DNA of 64,000 bases from UBA2336 sp964404445 (GTDB lineage Bacteria; Bacteroidota; Bacteroidia; Cytophagales; Cyclobacteriaceae). Positions 34,214 to 41,071 of this stretch are shown here, piece after piece. The DNA lies in NCBI GenBank assembly GCA_964404445.1, contig CAYOJW010000001.1, positions 868,001 through 932,000 on the forward strand. Reading direction: 5' to 3'. Position 1 is the first letter of the stretch. Every line of letters begins with the position of its first letter. The notes below the pieces were generated by a model. The model was given only the letters and a program-made list of their open reading frames with translations, did no database searches and was not told the origin of the DNA. The position numbers were made by a program, and so were the translations under genes.

Positions 34214-34870
34214 TCCGCGAGCCGTCAAAGCCGTAGTGCGTTTTTCACGCACGGAGGCTGCGAGTTGGAGGGCGGGTGTGAACCGGGAGTTTGTTTCAAA
34301 CGGAGGTGAACTACGAGTGTAGTGCAGGCTCCTTATTCCAAATATAAAGTCAGCCGGAACGGAATGAACAAGGGTTGGCGGGGCTTTTGCCATTTCGCAA
34401 AAGGCATGACAATCCCGCAGCCCGCCCGACAGCGCAGGCGAGCACAACAATAGGCAGCGGGTGGATTTTTAGCTTTGCCGATTGATGAAGCGTAGCCTGC
34501 GGAGTGACTGAATGAGGCAATGCTAAAAAGACACAGGAGCTGCCGTGAGGTAATGTAGTGCCATTGCAAAAGGCATGACAGCATGAGCGTAGCGAACCCG
34601 CAGGGCGAAACGTTGGTGCTGTTTCAGCACGAACGTTGAGTGCTGGCGTGATCTTTTGCGGCACGGAATGTACGAACTCCTTATAACCTGCTGGTTCCAG
34701 TTACGACAAACTTTGTTCGGAGGATGGACTGTTAGTAGGAATCACTCAAAGGTTACAACAATTTCGGCCAGGGATTGAAGCGGCAGCCCGGAGCGCAGCG
34801 AGGACTATAGCGTAAAGCCCGCCCGGGCCGCATCTGAAAAATACAAATCGCAATGGGACATTATCAGGCT
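34214..34870. other. GC-rich, gene-free, highly structured region
   Basis: About 650 bases without a convincing gene. Many complementary arms are visible. GTGCG...CGCAC lies near 34236. CTTTTGC/GCAAAAG lies at 34384-34404. TTTTTAGCTTTGCC (34467 onward) pairs with GGCAATGCTAAAAA (34516 onward). AACGTT...AACGTT around GGTGCTG lies at 34609-34636. GCGGC...GCCGC with GCCCGG/CCGGGC lies at about 34780-34831. The base composition is richer in G+C than the helicase gene. It may be a structured non-coding RNA or a mobile-element control region. Confidence 0.55.
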
Positions 34871-35007
34871 ATAACCTGATGCTCAAACGACTGCTTTCTT
34901 TAAAATTGTTCCAATTCGGGTACTGTGAGTACCTAAAATCAAACATTTTTAATAACTCTGAATGGGGACATAAAGGGGCCAAAGGGGACATTCAGCGTAA
35001 CAACCAA

Positions 35008-35127
35008 TTAGTTTATTATGCTGTATCATAGTTAGTTTATTGTGCTTTGCTTTTGATGTAGTGGCTAAAATAATCCGTACCAAAATTAGGTTATTGTGTT
35101 GTACGACTATTAGGTTATTCTGCTGTA
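35008..35127. repeat. Four 18-bp direct repeats, iteron-like
   Basis: Copies start at 35008, 35032, 35086 and 35110, with the consensus TTAGKTTATTRTGCTGTA (copy 4 has C at the R position). The start-to-start distances are 24, 54 and 24 bases, so two pairs with equal 24-base spacing are present. They lie in the gene-free space between the helicase and the ubiquitin-like operon. Direct repeats with regular spacing are typical of replication iterons or of multi-site operators. Confidence 0.75.
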
Positions 35128-35170
35128 TGGTATTGTAAAATGCGTAAACGAGCTTGCTTTAAAGGTTTTG

Positions 35171-35200
35171 TGTCAAGTTTAGTATGGTAGAAACTTGACA
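35171..35200. terminator. Hairpin downstream of the ubiquitin-like operon
   Basis: TGTCAAGTTT (35171-35180) and AAACTTGACA (35191-35200) form a perfect 10-bp stem with a 10-base loop. It lies 55 bases beyond the end of the minus-strand operon. The T tract is weak on both strands, so its role as a terminator is uncertain. Confidence 0.5.
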
Positions 35201-35254
35201 TTTTACAGGCTTATAGTGGCAACAAGGGGTTAGAGCGGACATTCATAAATATTA

Positions 35255-35578
35255 TTAATCTTCCCAGTCACCATACCATCGCAAGCGGCCTCTTGTAATT
35301 GTAAAGTGACTTCGGCAACCGGTTATTCTCCACACAGATGGCCGGATTGTTATGGATGTATCGCGGTGAATTGTTACTCTCCAAAGGACTCTACCTTCTG
35401 TCAGCAAGTTTAGTTGAATAACCTGATTACAGCCACACGGACAAATAAATGCAGCTACCCATTTGTGACCTTTATCGCCTATCACATAAACGATTTTAGG
35501 TTCAAGGGTTTCAGGCATGTCTTTTACACTTACTCCTCGATAATCAGGTTGGTACTTATTTTTCTTGAAAAAGAACAT
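35255..35578 (-). CDS. DUF6527-like zinc-binding protein, last gene of the ubiquitin-like operon
   Basis: The 107-residue protein carries FICPCGCNQVIQLNL and, near the end, RITGCRSHFTITRGRLRWYG. The CPCGC cluster plus the later Cys and His are likely metal ligands, a treble-clef-like pattern. The wording matches DUF6527 proteins that accompany bacterial E1/E2/ubiquitin-like genes. Its ATG overlaps the stop of the E1 gene in TAATG, so production is tied to the E1. It may be an adaptor or ligase-like factor; that is inference. Confidence 0.78.
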   Translation of the reverse strand: MFFFKKNKYQPDYRGVSVKDMPETLEPKIVYVIGDKGHKWVAAFICPCGCNQVIQLNLLTEGRVLWRVTIHRDTSITIRPSVWRITGCRSHFTITRGRLRWYGDWED

Positions 35579-36960
35579 TAGCTGAGTTCTGGCATATTTA
35601 ACAACGGGATCATATCACCTCTACCAACAAATTTCTCCAGATAAATATCTGTATCTCCATCGGGTTCCTTTTGGATATAGCTGTCTGAAAGACTTACGCG
35701 CGTTACCGCAGCATCCTCGTTATCGTCATATCTGAATTTGTGAACCCGAGCCAGAAACTCTATAACAGCCAGACTTGAGATCTGCATATTAATACTGATT
35801 ACTGCCGGGCTTTCAACGTTAACGTTTTTAATGTACCCTTCTTTTTTTAAAGCTTCATAGTTAACCGGGTCTTTCCGATAAAGCGATGCTGCGTTGAGAT
35901 CTTCTAACGTATAAACTCCCCGCGTTAGCAAGGAAGATTTCGCAGGCTGTAAATAATGAACAGTTGTCCAGATTTGATCAATCCCTCCTTTACCGTCCGC
36001 CAGCAACTTAACTCCTAAATCGAAGTATGGAATCAAGTAAAACGTTGCTATGTGATTGAGCAGATGTCTTCCATCAACACTATCCATGCAGCCAAACAAA
36101 ACATCACAATCAATTATTTTGTTAATGCAGTTACGGTTATACAGGTTTGAAGAGACCGCATCTACCAGAGTTCCTAAACCCATGGATAAAACTGCTTTCT
36201 TCAGAACATCAACTTTGTAGCGTTCCTTTTCAGCATCATCGCGGGTAGAGTTTATAATCCGGTTTAAATTTTTCAATTCAATCTTGTCTGGATCAATCAT
36301 CACAATTTTTCCGAAACCCAGCCTTGCCACTTGCTCGATAGTTGGACTTCCGGTACCGGAGCATCCAACAATCCCTACGGTAAGATTTTTTAGTAGCGAT
36401 GTTGTCGCTTCACCAAAAGCTTGCGCAGTGCGAACGTTGAAACTGTTCACTTTTATTTCGTGATCGATAAAATACCGAATGTCAGAACCAACTACCGTAA
36501 TTTTCTTTAGAGGCTCAAACTTCAATTTTTTCTCTCTTGTTATGGCTCTTCCGAAAATCTTCCCATCCGGGAGCATTACAGCACTCGCATGAACATTTAC
36601 ATCATCAATCCATGCAAATACTGAATCAAATAACTCATTATCTGAATTATCGTCTGTTTTGGAAAATTCAGGATAGCCGGTAGGATGGCTGTGTATTTTA
36701 AGTATGGAGAATTTTTTACGGGATGCAAGTTCCAGTACCTCAATCAACTTGTCTGTTCTCCAGTTGACCTGAACATCTGTCCGCACAATATAATCCTCGA
36801 TCGGGATTAGTATAAGCTTGTGAACAAGAATTTTGGTAGACTCATTTGAGTAATGTGATCCGCACAATGCAATTGCTACAGACTCTTTACCATCACCCGG
36901 AAATAAGTGTGTTTTCAGAGCCTCGTACATCATTCCGGAAATTCTTAAATCTATGTTCAT
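35578..36960 (-). CDS. Fusion of a JAB/JAMM isopeptidase with a ThiF/E1-like activating enzyme
   Basis: The start at 36960 (MNIDLRISGM, 460 residues) is chosen because it overlaps the E2 stop in TAATG; a start nine codons earlier is possible. The N-terminal JAB domain has a complete JAMM motif: Glu25, His90-Ser-His92, Ser100 and Asp103, as in zinc-dependent deubiquitinases. The C-terminal ThiF/E1 domain has the nucleotide loop GIVGCSGTGSP, MIDPDKIELKNLNR and the structural FGCMDSVDG. The usual E1 crossover-loop cysteine pair is absent; the aligned stretch reads KSSLLTRGVYTLEDL. The enzyme should adenylate the Ubl encoded upstream and, through JAB, mature or release it. Confidence 0.93.
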   Translation of the reverse strand: MNIDLRISGMMYEALKTHLFPGDGKESVAIALCGSHYSNESTKILVHKLILIPIEDYIVRTDVQVNWRTDKLIEVLELASRKKFSILKIHSHPTGYPEFSKTDDNSDNELFDSVFAWIDDVNVHASAVMLPDGKIFGRAITREKKLKFEPLKKITVVGSDIRYFIDHEIKVNSFNVRTAQAFGEATTSLLKNLTVGIVGCSGTGSPTIEQVARLGFGKIVMIDPDKIELKNLNRIINSTRDDAEKERYKVDVLKKAVLSMGLGTLVDAVSSNLYNRNCINKIIDCDVLFGCMDSVDGRHLLNHIATFYLIPYFDLGVKLLADGKGGIDQIWTTVHYLQPAKSSLLTRGVYTLEDLNAASLYRKDPVNYEALKKEGYIKNVNVESPAVISINMQISSLAVIEFLARVHKFRYDDNEDAAVTRVSLSDSYIQKEPDGDTDIYLEKFVGRGDMIPLLNMPELS

Positions 36961-37355
36961 TACTTTGGGACTTCGCGTTCTATCCATGCAATCATTGCAG
37001 CGAGATGCGTACTTAAATCATCAACTCCTGGCCGCCACGGATTTGCAGGAGTTCGATGCCTTGACCAGCGTTGGAAAATTTTACCATCAATTGGCTGAAA
37101 AGTTATAGCACCAATACCCTTCTGACATATAAGCTGTAAATGCGGAAGAAAATAAGCCATGTCTATCTGCACGACCGGATAACCCGGCTGAATCATCAGT
37201 GCAACATCAGATTTTTCTACCGTATAGCCTTTGGGCATTGGGTAATCATAAATAATCAGCCAAGAAGCACCTCCTTCCAGCAGGGTCTCCCATCGGAGAC
37301 CCAACGCTGTAAGGTGATCAGTATCCTGTTCTGACAAAGAAAACTGTCTTCTCAT
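36960..37355 (-). CDS. Prokaryotic E2-like (UBC fold) protein
   Basis: The 131-residue protein shows the bacterial E2 family-E wording: SWLIIYDYPMPKGY, YPVVQIDMAYF, then FQRWSRHRTPANPWRPGVDD and a C-terminal helix STHLAAMIAWIERE. Cys77 (LQLICQKG) is the only cysteine and so the only candidate for a thioester; whether it is catalytic is not known. It begins 3 bases after the Ubl gene and ends overlapping the E1 start. The expected role is to carry or position the activated Ubl. Confidence 0.87.
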   Translation of the reverse strand: MRRQFSLSEQDTDHLTALGLRWETLLEGGASWLIIYDYPMPKGYTVEKSDVALMIQPGYPVVQIDMAYFLPHLQLICQKGIGAITFQPIDGKIFQRWSRHRTPANPWRPGVDDLSTHLAAMIAWIEREVPK

Positions 37356-37358
37356 GTG

Positions 37359-37652
37359 TTACCCTTCGGTTTGATCCAACGGTACAGTCATGAATCTTTC
37401 GACACCTTTTTCGGTCAGGTCGACTTTTTCATTGTACCCGATTTTCTTTACAGAACCGCCTTTGATCTTTTGATTCAACTGGAATCGTTCGATTGGGAAT
37501 TTTCCAGCCAGTTCGAGAATCTCTTTACCGGTCAAAACTTCCTTCTCAGTAACGTATTTCTCGTTATCGACACGAAAACGGTACTTTTTGCCTTTTGGTG
37601 GGGTTTTGCCAAGCTTGGCGAATTCCTCCAAATCAATGATTTCTTCTTCCAT
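37359..37652 (-). CDS. Ubiquitin-like modifier (multi-ubiquitin family, single domain)
   Basis: The 97-residue protein has one beta-grasp-type unit: YRFRVDNEKYVTEKEVLTGK, EILELAGKFP, FQLNQKIKG, then ERFMTVPLDQTEG at the very C-terminus. The ending DQTEG with a terminal Gly is the conserved tail of the bacterial multi-ubiquitin domain. No processing is needed to expose the Gly, so it may be ready for activation. An N-terminal acidic extension of about 15 residues precedes the fold. It is the first gene of the operon Ubl-E2-JAB/E1-DUF6527. Confidence 0.88.
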   Translation of the reverse strand: MEEEIIDLEEFAKLGKTPPKGKKYRFRVDNEKYVTEKEVLTGKEILELAGKFPIERFQLNQKIKGGSVKKIGYNEKVDLTEKGVERFMTVPLDQTEG

Positions 37653-37668
37653 ATGCGTTTTTGCCTTT

Positions 37669-37714
37669 TAGACGGTAAGCGTTACATCCCGCACGTTGTA
37701 ACGCTTGCAGTCTA
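37669..37714. promoter_or_regulatory. 46-bp symmetric dyad between the Ubl operon and the sigma-factor gene
   Basis: TAGAC, 3 bases, AAGCGTTACA, 10 bases, TGTAACGCTT, 3 bases, GTCTA: both arm pairs are perfect and the spacers are equal on the two sides. It fills much of the 99-base divergent intergenic region. It fits the binding site of a dimeric or tetrameric regulator serving both directions, or a hairpin in the leader of the Ubl mRNA. Confidence 0.75.
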
Positions 37715-37751
37715 AAGCATATGTGAAACTAAAATTCCATACTTTGTATAT

Positions 37752-38405
37752 ATGCAACCTTTAATCGAAAACCCTAAAAAACCTACCCCTTATAACAATT
37801 TGACGGATCGAGAACTTTTCGAGATAATAAGCAAACGAGAAACTGAGCCCGCTGCCGCACATCAAGCTTGGAGTGAGTTTTACAAACGATATGCTACCTA
37901 CCTATGGAATAGCTGCTTATTACTCTGCAAAAACTGTATTGAAGGAGTTGACCTTGCAAAAGATATCTTTCAATCAACTGTGACAAAAATATATTTACGC
38001 GCAGGCAAAAGCGATGTAAAATCAGTGAAGGCATGGATCAGTCGAATCGCAAAGAATGAATTTCACGATTATGTGAAGAAGAACCTTTTGAATTTTTCAC
38101 AGGAACTGACACCGCAGATTGAAGTTGTTGACGATGAAAGTCTGGAGGAAGAAGATGAAAGCATTTACAACCAGATTTTAAGCCTGAAATTTGATCAACT
38201 CACAGCTTTGCTATCTAGGTTGACAAAACGTGAGTACACGGTGTTGACCACTTCTTTGACGTATCATCAAGAAGGAGAAAAAAATCATATGCCTGATGAT
38301 GTTATTAAAGGTCTCTGTGACGAGTTCAACATTGAACCTGGCAACATCAGGATAATCAAGCACAGAGCATTACTTAAACTTAAAAGACTTGCTAAAGACA
38401 TTTAA
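37752..38405 (+). CDS. Sigma-70-family (ECF-like) transcription factor
   Basis: The 217-residue protein has a region-2-like part (AKDIFQSTVTKIYLRAGK, VKSVKAWISRIAKNEFHDYV) and a region-4-like helix-turn-helix part (LSRLTKREYTVLTTSL, IEPGNIRIIKHRALLKLKRL). An acidic linker (DDESLEEEDES) lies between. It is more divergent than the FecR-linked ECF factor at the right end of the window, with an extra insertion in region 4. It is divergent from the Ubl operon across the dyad and is followed 52 bases later by a small gene. No anti-sigma factor with a membrane helix is adjacent. Confidence 0.82.
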   Translation: MQPLIENPKKPTPYNNLTDRELFEIISKRETEPAAAHQAWSEFYKRYATYLWNSCLLLCKNCIEGVDLAKDIFQSTVTKIYLRAGKSDVKSVKAWISRIAKNEFHDYVKKNLLNFSQELTPQIEVVDDESLEEEDESIYNQILSLKFDQLTALLSRLTKREYTVLTTSLTYHQEGEKNHMPDDVIKGLCDEFNIEPGNIRIIKHRALLKLKRLAKDI

Positions 38406-38457
38406 CATATAACCCTACAACACTTAAACTGACCGAATCACTACAGACAGAATTTTT

Positions 38458-38745
38458 ATGAGTTCACCAAAAAAACAAGAAAGAAAAACAATTGAAAACG
38501 CACTGTTCCATGCATTGAAAGCTCATGGACTGATCTCTCCTGTGAACAAAGAGAATGAAGAAGCAGAGGAAATGGGAACTGAATCTACCGTTATTGCTTT
38601 ACCGGCAGAGTTCGCAGACCCGGAGAAGTTTATAAAACCTACAACGAAAACAACAAAGACTGTGAAAATGACTCCTGATCATGCCCGAAGTCGGACCTAT
38701 GCTAAGGTTGCACTAAAAAAGACAACTAAGCGGAAGGGGAAGTAG
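38458..38745 (+). CDS. Small charged protein downstream of the sigma-like factor
   Basis: The 95-residue product begins SSPKKQERKTIENALFHALK and ends in a very basic tail (VALKKTTKRKGK). The middle is acidic (ENEEAEEMGTE). It has no membrane helix. It could bind the preceding sigma-like factor or nucleic acid, but no family is recognised. Its last 20 bases overlap the 3' end of the convergent peptidase gene, so the two transcripts can pair. Confidence 0.6.
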   Translation: MSSPKKQERKTIENALFHALKAHGLISPVNKENEEAEEMGTESTVIALPAEFADPEKFIKPTTKTTKTVKMTPDHARSRTYAKVALKKTTKRKGK

Positions 38746-40258
38746 CTACCAACTGATCTAATAGAAAATCGTAATATCGACCAGCTGAAGGGTTCTTGAA
38801 TAATTCAAGAACCTTTTCTGTTTTATTGTGTTGCAAACAATCAATTATGTGAGCATGAAGTTTTGCTGGGAGGCGTGGAATTACGTCCATTCCTAGCATA
38901 GCTTGGTTTACACCCGTTGCATCAAGTGAAATGTCTAATATCCTTTCTGCTTTTACATAGCACGATACCATCCAAACGTACTTTGGACTATTTTTCTTTA
39001 GCAAAGAAATTTTTTGTGGGTAAATGGCAGGATCTAAGGTTTTTAAGAATGTCTTATACTCCTTGTTCAGGACCAATCTAATATCCCAAACCAAGTCAGA
39101 CTGCAAAATCTGGTTAATAAAATTCGAAAGAATAAAATCGTACGCTCGAACCAATACTTCAATCTCTTCGTATGTAATTCTTATTTTAGGATAAACCGAT
39201 ACAATAACGCTTTCTACTGTTACCGGTTTGCCATCCGGATCGTCCTGATTCCAAGGTGTAGCAAGCTTATTATCATCCGCGGCAGTAAAGGATATTTTGG
39301 CAAACGGACCCCATTGGTCATCGTGGGCATAGAACTTTGTGATGTTATCTGACATGAAGTTCATCGTGTCACTAACATCAACTTCACCTGATTGTTTTTT
39401 ATAAAATCCACATGCTGTTATCGCGTGAAGGCCGTGCGTTTCACTGTCTTCGATGTTTACAACAATAATAATTGGAATGCCTATGCCGGCATAAGCATTC
39501 AGGATTTTTCGCAAATTCTCACCGCTCACGATACCATCGGGCTCACTTTTGACTTCAGAAACCAGTCCGGCTTTGGAAATGGATTCACAGATTTGGGCTA
39601 TTTCCAAACCACGGTTGGGAAATAGTCGACTGCCATCCGAAGAATCTCCTGCATCTAATGTGATTTCACTGGGAGATTTAAGAACAATGGTATGATTACA
39701 ATTCTGAACAGCCCCGTGCAACATACTCCAAATTGCTGCAGTTGCGCATGCCGCCACTACCGTATCTTGTTCCTGAAAGGCCAGAGAGCGAACACTAAGT
39801 TCGTATCCGAAAAGATTAACGCTATAGTATTTAACACCCCAGTATGTCCTTTCAAAACTATCCTGGTATGTTTTAAGAACCGTGAAACCTACAACGGTAT
39901 GAGGAATAGGTTTGACAACAATAAAACCCAGATAGCTATTCTTGTAGTCTGCTTCATAACTCTTACCCAAAATCAATCCATCAAAAACTTCTGGGGTTAT
40001 ATCAAGACTAAAGAAATGAATTCGCTTACAAAATTTTGAGTATTCACTGAAGCATAATGAATAGTATGAAGTGAAATCACGAAGATAATCCTTACTTATA
40101 TATTGGTCTTCGATGACGATTGTTTTTGCACCAATTTCAGTAAGGTACTTTTCAAGATATTCAAAATGATACTTACTCTTGATCTCCTCCAACGTAGTAA
40201 ACCTGTTGGAAAGACAAGACGCAAGATTATCGCCAGTGAAAGGGAGTACTGTTTGCAA
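38726..40258 (-). CDS. Papain/C39-like cysteine peptidase of an uncharacterised conserved family
   Basis: The 510-residue protein has FQEQDTVVAACATAAIWSML (residues 161-180), where Cys171 begins a helix as in papain and C39 folds. SETHGLHAITACGFY follows, with His275 and His278. YAHDDQWGPFAKI comes next, with Asp313/Asp314. Together they form a likely Cys-His-Asp triad. The N-terminal 150 residues (with YISKDYLRDFTSYY and LGFIVVKPIP) form a family-specific domain and the C-terminal 150 residues have no known motif. There is no signal peptide, so it is cytosolic. It forms an operon with a 60-residue gene and is convergent with the sigma-like genes. Confidence 0.75.
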   Translation of the reverse strand: MQTVLPFTGDNLASCLSNRFTTLEEIKSKYHFEYLEKYLTEIGAKTIVIEDQYISKDYLRDFTSYYSLCFSEYSKFCKRIHFFSLDITPEVFDGLILGKSYEADYKNSYLGFIVVKPIPHTVVGFTVLKTYQDSFERTYWGVKYYSVNLFGYELSVRSLAFQEQDTVVAACATAAIWSMLHGAVQNCNHTIVLKSPSEITLDAGDSSDGSRLFPNRGLEIAQICESISKAGLVSEVKSEPDGIVSGENLRKILNAYAGIGIPIIIVVNIEDSETHGLHAITACGFYKKQSGEVDVSDTMNFMSDNITKFYAHDDQWGPFAKISFTAADDNKLATPWNQDDPDGKPVTVESVIVSVYPKIRITYEEIEVLVRAYDFILSNFINQILQSDLVWDIRLVLNKEYKTFLKTLDPAIYPQKISLLKKNSPKYVWMVSCYVKAERILDISLDATGVNQAMLGMDVIPRLPAKLHAHIIDCLQHNKTEKVLELFKNPSAGRYYDFLLDQLVATSPSA

Positions 40259-40291
40259 AGTGTACGGGGAATAACTTTGAAAGATTACTTC

Positions 40292-40474
40292 TTAGAATAA
40301 CTGAATGACAAGTTTCAGTTTATCCTGATCGACCTTTTTGAAGTTGAGGATTTCTTCTTGTTTTTTCTTCGTCTCAACAACGAAAGTTTTAACTCTGTCG
40401 CTGTTGAAATCAATAATCTCTCTCTTCAATTCCACGCCTGTCTTTAAAATTTGATTTTCATCAATTTTTGCCAT
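40292..40474 (-). CDS. Small helical protein upstream of the cysteine peptidase gene
   Basis: The 60-residue product (MAKIDENQILKTGVELKREI onward) is highly charged and predicted helical, with no motif. It lies 33 bases before the peptidase gene on the same strand. It could be an inhibitor, a chaperone or a small regulator; no family is recognised. Confidence 0.55.
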   Translation of the reverse strand: MAKIDENQILKTGVELKREIIDFNSDRVKTFVVETKKKQEEILNFKKVDQDKLKLVIQLF

Positions 40475-40812
40475 AGGAATTCAGGGTTAATTAGCTCACG
40501 TACCGTGACTTAAATACGGGCGCGAAACTAACAGGTTTAATTAAAATTATAAAATATTTACCGAACATCTCAAATAATTTCGATGAGTGATGAGTAGTCG
40601 GCAAAAAAGGTTAAAATTCATGCCAATTTGAGGGGTCGGTTTCAGTACCAGATATGCGGATTCTGTCTTTGAGCAGGGAGTTCTGACCACGACACTCAGG
40701 CTTATCCCCACTTTAAGGTAGCTGCTCGTTCATCACAATTTGTTCAGTCCTACAGGAACTATTACGACCAGTTAACGTTTTAATTATTAGGTCATATCCT
40801 TATATTTGAGTC
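40475..40812. other. Divergent promoter region, no gene seen
   Basis: These 338 bases separate the minus-strand peptidase operon from the plus-strand antitoxin-zeta pair. On the minus strand TTAGTTTCGC (complement of 40522-40531) lies 48 bases before the 60-residue gene. TTAGTTTCAC, differing only in one base, precedes the Ubl gene (complement of 37723-37732). A consensus -7 box for the plus strand is listed separately. Confidence 0.55.
40801..40808 (+). promoter_or_regulatory. Predicted -7 element of the antitoxin-zeta operon
   Basis: TATATTTG matches TAnnTTTG exactly and ends 4 bases before the ATG. The mRNA would start at or within the start codon region, suggesting leaderless translation of the antitoxin, or a true start further in. 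Confidence 0.5.
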
Positions 40813-41052
40813 ATGCCTATTAAAAGAGATGTAAGAAAAACCGCTACTAAAAAGAAAGCAAATTATGTAACCAAACGCGTTATGAAATCTGCTATTGGAA
40901 AAGCTATTCGGATAGCTTCCGTTTCAACAAAGGATTCCATGGGCTATGTGATAAAAGCAGAAAATGGCTGGGTGATTCGTGAAGAGCTTGATGGAACAAA
41001 AACCAAGTTAAGCAGGATCGATAAATCTAATCAGCCGATTGCCCTCGACTAA
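40813..41052 (+). CDS. Putative antitoxin preceding a zeta-type toxin
   Basis: The 79-residue basic protein starts PIKRDVRKTATKKKANYVTK and contains AENGWVIREELDGTKTKLSR. The wording is that of small proteins that accompany zeta-like kinases in Bacteroidota, and differs from the classical epsilon antitoxin. It ends 19 bases before the preferred zeta ATG. Antitoxin function is inferred from position. Confidence 0.62.
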   Translation: MPIKRDVRKTATKKKANYVTKRVMKSAIGKAIRIASVSTKDSMGYVIKAENGWVIREELDGTKTKLSRIDKSNQPIALD

Positions 41053-41071
41053 TCCAAATTCATTTTTAAGA

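Noticed and set aside
34160..34664. Several overlapping open frames on the minus strand in the GC-rich region
   Set aside because: They overlap each other, read as low-complexity Arg/Ser/Pro/Ala sequence and follow the inverted repeats; they look like chance frames in structured DNA.
35008..35127. CRISPR array
   Set aside because: The repeats are 18 bp, only four, with unequal 6- and 36-base gaps and no cas genes nearby.
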